Counted from the first letter of the stretch, positions 1 through 6,055 are shown. The stretch: DNA of 6,517 nucleotides from Crocinitomicaceae bacterium (GCA_002694645.1 NZMV01000084.1:1-6517), one strand, 5' to 3'. Notes: generated from the letters alone by a model not told the origin. Made by a program: numbers and translations.

Positions 1-1131
1 ATTGATCTTTTAGATGAAATTGAAGAAGTTTTAAAGATAAATGCGACACCCATTACCTGGCCTATTGGCATGGGGAAACACTTCATTGGCACCTATAACT
101 TAATTACGAAGACAATATATTTGTTTCGAAAAGATACCCAAAAGACTGTGCAGGAAATTCAAGTAGATAGTTTGACCGATCCAGGAATTAAAGAATTACT
201 CGGGTCCACCTATGATGACTTCATTTCTGAGTTGGAACTGATACAAGGTGCTGGAACATCGTTCGCACTTAATAAGTTTTTATCTGGTGAGCTGACGCCT
301 GTTTTCTTCGGCACAGCTCTAAGCGGTTTTGGCGTAAACGATATGTTAGATCATTTTGTAAAATGGGCACCTCAACCTCAAGCTAGAGAAGCGAATGCAA
401 GAAGCATTTCTCCATTGGAAGAAAAATTCACCGGATTTGTCTTTAAAATCCAAGCAAATATGGATCCCAAACACAGAGACCGCATGGCTTTTTTAAGAAT
501 CTGTTCAGGGAAATATGAGAAAGGAATGAAGCTTATGCAGGTTCGAACTGGGAAAAGTATGAGAATATCTGATGCGGTAGGATTTAAAGCAGGAGCGAGA
601 ATATCTCTCGAAAAGGCGGAAACGGGAGACATTATTGGGATTCATAACCATGGATCTATTCAAATCGGTGATACTTTCACAGAGGGTGAAGAATTGAAAT
701 TTTCTGGTATTCCATATTTTGCGCCAGAATTATTTCGCAGAATAAGACTTAGCAACCCTTTGAAGGCTAAACAACTACGAATGGGAATAAAACAATTATC
801 GGAGGAGGGAAGTATGCAGGTCTTCTTTCCAATATCAAGCAATGAAATTATTGTGGGGGCGATAGGGCAATTACAGTTTGATCTCGTAGTCCATCGATTA
901 AAATCTGAGTACAGTGTTGAGGCGATTTATGAGCCAATCAACGTTGCGAGCGCTCGCTGGATTAATGCTACAGACATAAAGGCTCTTGAATTATTTAAAA
1001 CTAAAGCAAATGCTCATTTGGCGGTAGATGGTGGAAATCATTTAACTTATTTGGCTCCAACTAGTGTAAATTTGTCACTCGCGCAGGAAAAGTATCCAGA
1101 AATTGAATTTTCTGCAACAAGAGAGCACTAG
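1..1131 (+). CDS. prfC: Peptide chain release factor 3, C-terminal part (5' end outside window)
   Basis: RF3 is a cytoplasmic translational GTPase that recycles RF1/RF2 from the ribosome after peptide release. The reading frame is open from base 1 to a TAG at 1129-1131, giving 376 visible residues. E. coli RF3 has 529, so about 150 are missing, including the P-loop and switch regions of the GTPase domain. The visible part starts in the late G domain (LLDEIEEV, then TPITWPIG). It continues through [13 protein letters not shown] (about 100-112), the domain II signature [14 protein letters not shown] (about 148-161), HNHG (216-219) and [11 protein letters not shown] (about 241-251). It ends with TREH, the same terminus as E. 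coli RF3. These blocks align with RF3 from memory almost without gaps, so the identification is very secure. An ATG at 70 lies inside the domain and is not the start. The acyltransferase gene follows 13 bp after the stop. Confidence 0.97.
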   Translation: MDLLDEIEEVLKINATPITWPIGMGKHFIGTYNLITKTIYLFRKDTQKTVQEIQVDSLTDPGIKELLGSTYDDFISELELIQGAGTSFALNKFLSGELTPVFFGTALSGFGVNDMLDHFVKWAPQPQAREANARSISPLEEKFTGFVFKIQANMDPKHRDRMAFLRICSGKYEKGMKLMQVRTGKSMRISDAVGFKAGARISLEKAETGDIIGIHNHGSIQIGDTFTEGEELKFSGIPYFAPELFRRIRLSNPLKAKQLRMGIKQLSEEGSMQVFFPISSNEIIVGAIGQLQFDLVVHRLKSEYSVEAIYEPINVASARWINATDIKALELFKTKANAHLAVDGGNHLTYLAPTSVNLSLAQEKYPEIEFSATREH

Positions 1132-1144
1132 TAAGAAGTTCAAA

Positions 1145-1753
1145 ATGATAAAAAAAAATAACATTGTTGTATCGGAGTCACAATGTCCTCAGAGTCTTCG
1201 AGCGAATAGACCTGCTTGGTTAATATGGTTAGGTCGAAATGTATTGAGAATTTTAGGTTGGAGAGTAATCGGAGAGGTTCCAAACCTGAAGAAAATTATC
1301 CTCATTGGTGCGCCGCATACCTCGAATTGGGATTTTGTGATTGCGATGGCTACTCTTTTGGGACTAAACATCAAGATGAACTGGATGGCTAAACATACTA
1401 TCTTTAAGTTTGGATTTAAAACATTGTTAGAGTGGTTGGGAGGTATTCCAACGAACCGATTGCAACCAGATTTAATTGTAAAAAATGTAACTAGATTAAT
1501 GCAGAGAGAGGGGAGTATGGTTTTAGGATTAACTCCCGAGGGGACGCGTAAAAAAGTAAAAACTTGGAAAACAGGCTTCTTGAGATTTGCAAAGAATCTT
1601 GAGTGTCCAATTTTGATGGTTGGACTTAATTTTCCTGAAAAATTAGTTGTCATTGGAGAAATATTTCACCCCACAGGAAATAATGAAAAAGACTTATTGG
1701 CGATCCAAACTTATTATCAGCAATTTAAAGGGAAAAAGCCCGATCAGTTTTAG
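1145..1753 (+). CDS. PlsC-type lysophospholipid/glycerolipid acyltransferase family protein
   Basis: A 202-residue protein of the 1-acylglycerol-3-phosphate acyltransferase superfamily, which moves a fatty acyl group onto a glycerolipid at the membrane. The catalytic HX4D motif is HTSNWD (H58, D63). The family's PEGTR block is present as PEGTRKK (131-137). GGIPTNR (99-105) sits where the substrate-binding motif is expected, and PILMVGLNF (155-163) resembles the last conserved block. A hydrophobic stretch at about 25-37 (WLIWLGRNVLRIL) may dip into the membrane. I chose ATG 1145, 13 bp after the prfC stop, over an upstream TTG at 1103 that would overlap prfC by 29 bp and add 14 residues unlike the family. 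The Shine-Dalgarno is weak (AAGAAG at 1133-1138). Short spacing suggests co-transcription with prfC. The exact acyl acceptor cannot be read from sequence, so no gene symbol is given. Confidence 0.88.
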   Translation: MIKKNNIVVSESQCPQSLRANRPAWLIWLGRNVLRILGWRVIGEVPNLKKIILIGAPHTSNWDFVIAMATLLGLNIKMNWMAKHTIFKFGFKTLLEWLGGIPTNRLQPDLIVKNVTRLMQREGSMVLGLTPEGTRKKVKTWKTGFLRFAKNLECPILMVGLNFPEKLVVIGEIFHPTGNNEKDLLAIQTYYQQFKGKKPDQF

Positions 1754-1829
1754 TCCTGTACAAAAATAAAATATATTCCTACAACTTTTTGTTATTATTT
1801 CCGCGAGATATACTTAATAAATGTTTGAT

Positions 1830-1834
1830 GAGGA
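1830..1834 (+). promoter_or_regulatory. Shine-Dalgarno GAGGA that decides the start of the tqsA-like gene
   Basis: GAGGA lies 8 nt upstream of the ATG at 1843, normal spacing. It argues against the in-frame ATG at 1828, which overlaps it, and against the TTG at 1789. Confidence 0.6.
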
Positions 1835-1842
1835 TAACCTCT

Positions 1843-2898
1843 ATGTCATTCCAACAATCTAATTTGTCCAAATTCTTCGTCGTTGCGGCGTCTTTTACGA
1901 TTATAGTGTCTGGCTTAAAGCTAGCAGCGTCGATTTTTGTACCTTTCTTGCTGGCAATTTTTATCTCAATATTGGTGTCTCCTCTATTAAAAATCTTAAA
2001 GTCAAAAGGATTGAGTAATGGATTGGCGATTATGCTCATAATCTCTTTGATTGTCGGTTTTGGCTTAATTATTGGATCTGTCGTGGGGGCCTCGGTTACA
2101 GAATTTAGAGAGGATTTGCCAGAATATACCTCGAAATTATCAATCATGAGTTCTCAAATTCAAAAAAGTCTCGCAAATTTGGGTTTTGTGATTAATGAGA
2201 ATCAGTGGAGTGATAGTTTTAATCCAAGTATTGTATTGTCAGCTATTGGAACATCTTTAAATTCTTTTGGGAGTGTATTGACGAATTCTTTTTTGATCTT
2301 GTTAACTGTTGTTTTCATATTGACTGAGAATGTAGGTTTTGCCGAGAAATTGCGTAATGCGCGAGGTAAAGAGAGTGATCATGCATGGCTAGAAAAATTT
2401 GCCACCAGCGTACATGGATATATCGCTATAAAAGGAGTCGTGAGCTTAATAACAGGAGCGCTTGTATTTATTTTATTAACAATTGTTGGAGTAGAATATG
2501 CAGTCCTATGGGGTGTAATTGCAGTTCTATTAAATTTTATTCCAACAGTTGGATCCATTATAGCGGCCGTTCCTGCAGTTTTATTGGCACTCATCCAGCT
2601 ATCTTTCATTGACTCTATGATTGTACTGGCTGGTTACATCTTAATAAATGTCTTAGTAGGAAATGTCATTGAACCAAGATGGATGGGCAAAGGATTGAAT
2701 CTTTCAGCATTTGTTGTTTTCGTTTCGTTAGTTTTTTGGGGCTGGGTGCTTGGACCGGTTGGCATGCTTTTGTCAATTCCACTTACTATCCTAGTTAAGA
2801 TTGCGCTTGAAACGCAGGAAGAGACTAAATGGATCGCCGTACTGCTTGGTGATAATCAAAATAGTAAAGATCCCGATAGCATTTTAAAAAAGCATTAA
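1843..2898 (+). CDS. AI-2E family membrane transporter, TqsA-like
   Basis: A 351-residue integral membrane protein of the AI-2E/PerM (UPF0118) family. E. coli TqsA is reported to affect autoinducer-2 export, but many family members move other substrates. The sequence tracks TqsA along its length: two N-terminal helices (about 11-48), a third at 58-84, a soluble segment at 85-145, then helices from about 146 to 323. Family signatures visible are NFIPTVGS (231-238), GNVIEPRWMG (273-282) and FWGWVLGPVGMLLSIPLT (298-315). The length is normal. The ATG at 1843 is chosen because GAGGA precedes it by 8 nt and the protein then starts just before the first helix, as in TqsA. An 89-bp gap separates it from the acyltransferase, so it could be read through from prfC or have its own promoter. 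Picocyanobacteria are not known to make AI-2, so the substrate is left open. Confidence 0.9.
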   Translation: MSFQQSNLSKFFVVAASFTIIVSGLKLAASIFVPFLLAIFISILVSPLLKILKSKGLSNGLAIMLIISLIVGFGLIIGSVVGASVTEFREDLPEYTSKLSIMSSQIQKSLANLGFVINENQWSDSFNPSIVLSAIGTSLNSFGSVLTNSFLILLTVVFILTENVGFAEKLRNARGKESDHAWLEKFATSVHGYIAIKGVVSLITGALVFILLTIVGVEYAVLWGVIAVLLNFIPTVGSIIAAVPAVLLALIQLSFIDSMIVLAGYILINVLVGNVIEPRWMGKGLNLSAFVVFVSLVFWGWVLGPVGMLLSIPLTILVKIALETQEETKWIAVLLGDNQNSKDPDSILKKH

Positions 2899-2931
2899 AC
2901 ACAAAGACTTCTGTTAATTTATCTTTATTGG

Positions 2932-2960
2932 AAATAAAAAAGGGAGGCAAAAGCCTCCCT
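2932..2960 (-). terminator. Intrinsic terminator of the minus-strand small gene
   Basis: A perfect 8-bp GC-rich stem (AGGGAGGC at 2941-2948, GCCTCCCT at 2953-2960) with a 4-nt loop. Read on the minus strand, a T-rich tail follows at once (TTTTTATTT, complement of 2932-2940). It lies 22 bp beyond the stop codon at 2983. On the plus strand the tail is CTGTGTCT, a poor U-tract, so it would only weakly stop transcripts from the converging tqsA-like gene. No other terminator is visible for that gene. Confidence 0.9.
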
Positions 2961-2982
2961 CTGTGTCTGAGCTTTTTGAGTA

Positions 2983-3162
2983 CTACTGACCCCAACTAAC
3001 TCCACGATAAACACCACCATTGCTTTTTTCTGCTTTGGCGATTTGATCCACGTGGTACTCAGCGCCTCTGTATAAACGAGGAGTTACGTCTTTATCAGCG
3101 TGAGTTTTTTTTGAGTTGGCATCGGCACTAGGTACCTTAAAGCCTCTATAATATGTAGTCAT
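2983..3162 (-). CDS. Small DUF4278-like (PirA-like) protein under glutamine riboswitch control
   Basis: A 59-residue soluble protein with no cysteine and no membrane segment. Three YRG motifs, at 5-7, 31-33 and 52-54, each in a short strand-like context (TYYRGFKV, RLYRGAEY, VYRGVSW), are the hallmark of the mainly cyanobacterial DUF4278 family. The start is ATG at 3160-3162, preceded by GGAGG with a 7-nt gap. A longer frame from 3213 would add 17 residues translated from the leader and is rejected. Family knowledge, from memory: the Synechocystis DUF4278 protein PirA binds the signal protein PII and so influences arginine synthesis. Related small genes in marine picocyanobacteria sit behind glutamine riboswitches, as here. 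The inferred role is therefore a small regulator of nitrogen metabolism made according to glutamine level. Equivalence to PirA itself is not shown, because DUF4278 has several paralogues. Confidence 0.85.
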   Translation of the reverse strand: MTTYYRGFKVPSADANSKKTHADKDVTPRLYRGAEYHVDQIAKAEKSNGGVYRGVSWGQ

Positions 3163-3169
3163 ATTATTT

Positions 3170-3174
3170 CCTCC
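3170..3174 (-). promoter_or_regulatory. Strong Shine-Dalgarno GGAGG of the DUF4278-like gene
   Basis: GGAGG on the minus strand ends 7 nt before the ATG at 3160-3162. It is the best ribosome binding site in the window, fixes the start codon, and is a plausible target for riboswitch-controlled access. Confidence 0.8.
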
Positions 3175-3194
3175 AGTCTTCGTTTCGTTTAACA

Positions 3195-3209
3195 GTGTAA
3201 AAAATACAC
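3195..3209 (-). promoter_or_regulatory. Small hairpin between aptamers and Shine-Dalgarno (possible expression-platform element)
   Basis: GTGTA and TACAC form a 5-bp stem around five T residues in the 56-nt segment between the second aptamer and the ATG. No U-tract follows the stem, so it is not a terminator. It may be a spacer or part of the switching region. I could not find a convincing alternative pairing with the GGAGG. Confidence 0.35.
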
Positions 3210-3218
3210 CCACTCAAC

Positions 3219-3268
3219 GCGTTCCTTCGGTAAACCATTACCTACTTCCGTCTCAGATGAGATGAACG
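3219..3268 (-). promoter_or_regulatory. Glutamine riboswitch aptamer, second (gene-proximal) copy
   Basis: On the minus strand this 50-nt element folds as a three-helix junction. P1 is CGUUC (3268-3264) with GAACG (3224-3220). P2 is UCUC-AUCU-GAGA (3262-3251). P3 is GGUAA-UGGU-UUACC (3242-3229). Between the helices are the conserved strings GACGGAAGUAGG and CCGAAGGAACGC, the hallmark of the glnA / Downstream-peptide RNAs, which bind L-glutamine. These RNAs are known from cyanobacteria and from leaders of short ORFs in marine picocyanobacteria. A 5-nt linker (3269-3273) joins it to the upstream copy. Whether glutamine switches the gene on or off cannot be read here. The glutamine riboswitch of Synechocystis gifB is reported to activate expression. 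Confidence 0.9.
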
Positions 3269-3273
3269 ATAAT

Positions 3274-3328
3274 GCGTTCCTTCGCCTTACGACTACTTCC
3301 GTCTATATCTATAGATACAGATGAACGG
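3274..3328 (-). promoter_or_regulatory. Glutamine riboswitch aptamer, first (promoter-proximal) copy
   Basis: Same architecture as the neighbouring copy. P1 is CGUUC (3327-3323) with GAACG (3279-3275). P2 is an 8-bp stem UCUGUAUC/GAUAUAGA (3321-3314 and 3309-3302), with one G-U pair and a UAUA loop. P3 is a short GUC/GGC stem closed by a GUAA tetraloop (3293-3284). The conserved GACGGAAGUAG and CGAAGGAACGC strings are intact. P2 and P3 differ in sequence and length from the second copy yet still pair, which supports real structure. The predicted transcription start falls on its first bases, so the transcript would begin directly with the aptamer. Confidence 0.9.
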
Positions 3329-3334
3329 ACTTAA

Positions 3335-3363
3335 ATTATTGTATTAAAACGCGAATTTGTCAA
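3335..3363 (-). promoter_or_regulatory. Sigma-70-type promoter of the riboswitch / DUF4278-like unit
   Basis: On the minus strand a perfect TTGACA (-35, 3363-3358) is followed after exactly 17 bp by AATAAT (-10, 3340-3335, 5 of 6 to consensus). A start about 7 nt further on lands near 3328, at the first base of the first aptamer. No GTA-N8-TAC NtcA site is visible near it, so nitrogen control appears to rest on the RNA. Confidence 0.7.
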
Positions 3364-3499
3364 TTTTTAGTAACTTCATGCTTTGATTGAGATTTGATCT
3401 TAATCAGAAGAAAACAAATTCTCATAGGATTGCGATATACTATGCTGAAAAAAATAGCTATAAACTATGCAAGCTTAATATTAATTTTAGATTACTGCT

Positions 3500-5083
3500 G
3501 TGTCTTATTTTTCAACATTTATCCTTACCCTAATAATCCTTATTTCTTCGTTTTATGTAGGCGCCCACGAGAGTTGGGAACCAACCGTATATTCGTCGAT
3601 AAATGCTCATGCACCAACACCATTGCCAGATAGAGTTGTATTGACATGGGAGGAGGATCCTGCAACAAGTCAATCTGTAACTTGGCGAACTGATGCAACA
3701 GTGAAAAGAGGTTTGGCGCAATTAGCTGTTGCAAGTGCTAACGGCAGAGCAATGGAACCCAATTCTTTTCGTGCAACAACTATTTATTTGAAAAGTGATA
3801 TTAATGAGGCAAACTATCACTCAGTTACTTTTCGGAATCTTGAACCGAACACACTATATGCCTATCGCGTTGGTGATGGTGTAAATTTTACCGAATATTA
3901 TCATTTCAAAACTGCAAACAAAAACGACGAACCTTTCAGTTTTATATATTTTGGGGATGCTCAAAATGAAGTCCGGACGCATTGGTCAAGAGTTTTTCGA
4001 GAAGCTTTTCGCGATGCTCCTAGAGCTGCCTTCACGCTTCATGCGGGTGATTTGGTAAATCGAAAGTACAGTGACTCCGAATGGGGAGAGTGGCATGAAG
4101 GTCCAGATTGGGTTAACGGCACGATTCCAGTAATTGCGACACCAGGCAACCATGAATATTTAAACTACGATGAAGGGTCAAAAGAACTATATTGGACTGA
4201 CAAGTCGGGTAATGATATCGAAATAAGCTTGGTTTCAATGAGTAAGAAAATCTTGAGTTTAGGTAACGTTTACAAGGTTTCTTTTCAACAAAAAGATGGA
4301 AATATCGTAAATATGGAGATTAGTGAGACAGGAGTTATTGAAACAGCAGATGATGGATTGGAAGCCGTTTCTGGATTTAAAAAAGAAGAAATAGTTGGTA
4401 AAAATTTGTATAAGACGCCTCTGTTTGCCAGGCAGCGAGAGATTCCGAGTATCTCGGAGCACTGGCGTGCACAGTTTGCATTTCCTATACAAGATGTTCC
4501 AAATTCAAAACTTAGTGAGACTGTTTATTTTATCGATTATCAAGGAGCTCGATTTATTTCTCTAGACTCAAACAGTGAAAAAGAGGCTCAGGTAGAGTGG
4601 CTCCGTAGGGCATTGGAGTCTAACCCTAACAGATGGACCATCGTGACATTTCATCATCCAGTTTTCTCACCTGGTGCAGACAGGGATAATCCAGAAATAC
4701 GCAAACTTTGGAAGCCTCTGTTGGATGAGTTCAAAGTTGATTTAGTTCTCAGTGGCCACGATCATACTTATGCGCGAACTGGAAGTATCGATTTTGAGGG
4801 GATTAGGAACATTCCTGAGGGTTATGAAAAGGCTTTCGATCCCAGTATCGGAACAGTATATGTCGTATCAGTTAGTGGGCCGAAAATGTATAAAATAACT
4901 AAAGGGGCATTTGCAAAGCGTATGGTGGAGAATACGCAGCTCTACCAAATTATCGATATCAATAAATCAAGACTGCGTTATCGAGCTTTCCAAGCTACGG
5001 GCGAATTACATGATGAATTTTTACTAGAAAAAAGGGAAGGAGAACCTAATCTTTTAATAGAAGGCTCTTATAAAGATTTGTAA
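3500..5083 (+). CDS. Exported purple-acid-phosphatase-type metallophosphoesterase with PAS-like insertion
   Basis: A 527-residue two-metal phosphatase that probably releases phosphate from organic esters outside the cytoplasm. Residues 1-22 form a hydrophobic signal peptide with a plausible VGA cleavage site before HES. A fibronectin-like PAP N-terminal domain spans about 44-139. The catalytic domain carries the metal motifs GDAQ (152-155), GDLVN (183-187), GNHE (216-219), VTFHH (382-386) and GHDH (419-422). GDLVN lacks the tyrosine that colours classic purple enzymes. Between GNHE and SEHWRAQFAFP (319-329) lies about 90 extra residues, including a PAS-like stretch (about 273-302, with VSGFKKEEIVG). 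The start is uncertain. GTG 3500 follows a TAG in the same frame (3488-3490), has no clear Shine-Dalgarno, and gives a signal peptide without the usual N-terminal lysines. It diverges from the riboswitch unit, and 52 bp separate it from the next gene. The natural substrate is unknown. Confidence 0.9.
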   Translation: MSYFSTFILTLIILISSFYVGAHESWEPTVYSSINAHAPTPLPDRVVLTWEEDPATSQSVTWRTDATVKRGLAQLAVASANGRAMEPNSFRATTIYLKSDINEANYHSVTFRNLEPNTLYAYRVGDGVNFTEYYHFKTANKNDEPFSFIYFGDAQNEVRTHWSRVFREAFRDAPRAAFTLHAGDLVNRKYSDSEWGEWHEGPDWVNGTIPVIATPGNHEYLNYDEGSKELYWTDKSGNDIEISLVSMSKKILSLGNVYKVSFQQKDGNIVNMEISETGVIETADDGLEAVSGFKKEEIVGKNLYKTPLFARQREIPSISEHWRAQFAFPIQDVPNSKLSETVYFIDYQGARFISLDSNSEKEAQVEWLRRALESNPNRWTIVTFHHPVFSPGADRDNPEIRKLWKPLLDEFKVDLVLSGHDHTYARTGSIDFEGIRNIPEGYEKAFDPSIGTVYVVSVSGPKMYKITKGAFAKRMVENTQLYQIIDINKSRLRYRAFQATGELHDEFLLEKREGEPNLLIEGSYKDL

Positions 5084-5087
5084 AGTT

Positions 5088-5114
5088 TTGACAAAATACT
5101 CTCTTTATTAACAT
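5088..5114 (+). promoter_or_regulatory. Possible promoter of the small cysteine-protein gene pair
   Basis: A perfect TTGACA (5088-5093) lies just after the phosphatase stop. The best -10 is TAACAT (5109-5114), 4 of 6 to consensus with a short 15-bp spacer. Read-through from the phosphatase is an equal alternative, since no terminator lies between them. Confidence 0.3.
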
Positions 5115-5135
5115 TCTTGGAATGAGCGAAATAGC

Positions 5136-5315
5136 ATGAGGTCAAGAGACAAAAATTGTTTTAGCTGTAAAAATTTAAGGGAGACCTTGTATCGATGTCG
5201 GTTTGAATCCTCGAAAGACTGGTTATTCCTTTGTGATAAATGCCTGTCAGTCGTTAAAAAGAAACATGAGGACACTTATCAGTATGGTGGAACTTGGAAA
5301 TCAAAAAAGAAATAA
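5136..5315 (+). CDS. Conserved-looking 59-residue four-cysteine (zinc-ribbon-like) protein
   Basis: An ATG-to-TAA frame of 59 residues, basic and soluble. Cysteines lie as C8-x2-C11, a lone C21 in LYRCRF, and C33-x2-C36 (FLCDKC). The two CxxC pairs would suit one structural zinc. The C-terminus is lysine-rich and includes YQYGGTWKSKKK (48-59). Short proteins with LYRCR, WxFLCxxC and YGGTWK blocks exist in marine picocyanobacteria as far as I recall, all without assigned function. The Shine-Dalgarno is poor (TTGGAAT around 5118-5124). The codon structure, cysteine spacing and tight junction with the next gene make it credible despite its size. A nucleic-acid-binding or scaffold role is only a guess. 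Confidence 0.75.
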   Translation: MRSRDKNCFSCKNLRETLYRCRFESSKDWLFLCDKCLSVVKKKHEDTYQYGGTWKSKKK

Positions 5316-5323
5316 GATCTGAA

Positions 5324-5719
5324 GTGACAAGGCAATATAAAACAATCTATTTTATCTATAATGCAGATGGTGGTTTGTTCAACGAACTTAATTATTGGTA
5401 TAAAAAACATATCAAGAAGAATGAAAGCGCATGTGAACTATGCGATATTTCTCATCATAAATACTTCGTCAGACCTAGTTGGTTAAGATTCATTAGAAGA
5501 CTTAAGAAAGAATACAGGGTCAAAGTCTTACATAGAGACGAGGTTCCACAAAAGATTAAACAGGAGAATTTCAGCTATCCTTCTGTGATCGGTGAGACAA
5601 CCGATAATGAATTTATCGCGATAATGGACAAAATATCTTTTATCGATGTTACCAAACCTGCCACTGTTGATAAAATGGAACAACAAATCAAAGAATTTAT
5701 AGGAAAGGTTTCAAAATAA
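5324..5719 (+). CDS. Small CxxC protein of unknown function
   Basis: A roughly 131-residue soluble protein. It begins with a strand and YNAD turn (IYFIYNADGG, 8-17), followed by a helix and a CELC motif (C37, C40) continuing as DISHH (41-45). Further on come basic helices (RFIRRLKKEY), a strand and HRDEVP (70-75), and a C-terminal helix. Order and motifs resemble a widespread uncharacterised family with a YNADSG start, a CxLC-x2-TH/TYG motif and a later conserved acidic motif after a strand. The CxxC pair could be redox-active or bind metal, but neither is proven. The start is uncertain: GTG 5324, 8 bp after the upstream stop, puts the first strand at the family's usual distance, while TTG 5294 would add 10 residues and overlap the upstream gene by 22 bp. 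The two genes are almost certainly one transcription unit. Confidence 0.8.
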   Translation: MTRQYKTIYFIYNADGGLFNELNYWYKKHIKKNESACELCDISHHKYFVRPSWLRFIRRLKKEYRVKVLHRDEVPQKIKQENFSYPSVIGETTDNEFIAIMDKISFIDVTKPATVDKMEQQIKEFIGKVSK

Positions 5720-6055
5720 CAAAGAATACTAGTATTGAGGTAAGTACTATAATTGCTTTCAGAGTTTCTCTCATTTTCGCAAATCCTCTCTGGGTTCGGA
5801 TGAATACAAAACACAACTTATATCAACTTTTTGCCCGGTATGTTTAGCAGACTTTTTGTCTACCACTTTTTATTTATCAAATCTGATCCATATCCGCAAA
5901 TTAAAATGGACTAAAAAGTAATAAAAGTAAAAGTAAATATCTCATAACTCAAAGTGGACTGCTCCAAAAGTACGCTTACAGGTTTCTACTTTCATAACCA
6001 ATAAAGCAAGTGATAATATTATTTGATTGTAGTCTCTCAACAAGAAAGACATTGA
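5720..6055 (+). other. Intergenic stretch without a recognisable gene
   Basis: No convincing gene on either strand; the longest frames are short or antisense to the CxxC gene. It contains a 12-bp perfect palindrome just after the CxxC stop (AATACTAGTATT, 5725-5736), lacking the GC content and U-tract of a terminator. It also has a short hairpin AGAC-TTTTT-GTCT (about 5850-5862) and an AAAAGTA-type low-complexity run (5914-5936). No promoter stands out. Confidence 0.6.

Noticed and set aside
1809..1814. TATACT as -10 box for the tqsA-like gene
   Set aside because: No acceptable -35 with 16-18 bp spacing, so a promoter cannot be supported.
1779..2147. Minus-strand 122-codon frame inside the tqsA-like gene, and other long antisense frames (378-632, 1189-1653, 4259-4492, 5575-5814)
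   Set aside because: All lie antisense to well-identified genes, with no family motifs or ribosome binding sites.
3163..3213. N-terminal extension of the DUF4278-like protein by 17 residues to 3213
   Set aside because: It would translate the leader through the GGAGG; the ATG at 3160-3162 with a well-spaced Shine-Dalgarno starts exactly at the first YRG block.
3219..3328. The pair of similar about 50-bp units read as a tandem DNA repeat, CRISPR-like array or attachment site
   Set aside because: Only two units, with helix-preserving differences and the exact conserved strings of a glutamine aptamer on the transcribed minus strand, downstream of a promoter. RNA structure explains it better.
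3436..3441. TATACT as -10 box for the phosphatase
   Set aside because: No credible -35 at the right distance (AACAAA region); AT-rich sequence makes such hexamers common.
3394..3633. Separate 79-residue plus-strand gene overlapping the phosphatase start
   Set aside because: Its C-terminal half is an out-of-frame reading of the phosphatase and looks like no protein; only its signal-like part from 3442 is of interest and is reported as a finding.
5048..5078. AATCTTT / AAAGATT inverted repeat at the end of the phosphatase gene
   Set aside because: Weak stem with a 17-nt loop inside coding sequence and no U-tract.
5725..5736. AATACTAGTATT palindrome as terminator of the small cysteine-protein operon
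   Set aside because: AT-rich stem with no loop space and no U-tract; probably chance or a protein site, nothing further supports either.
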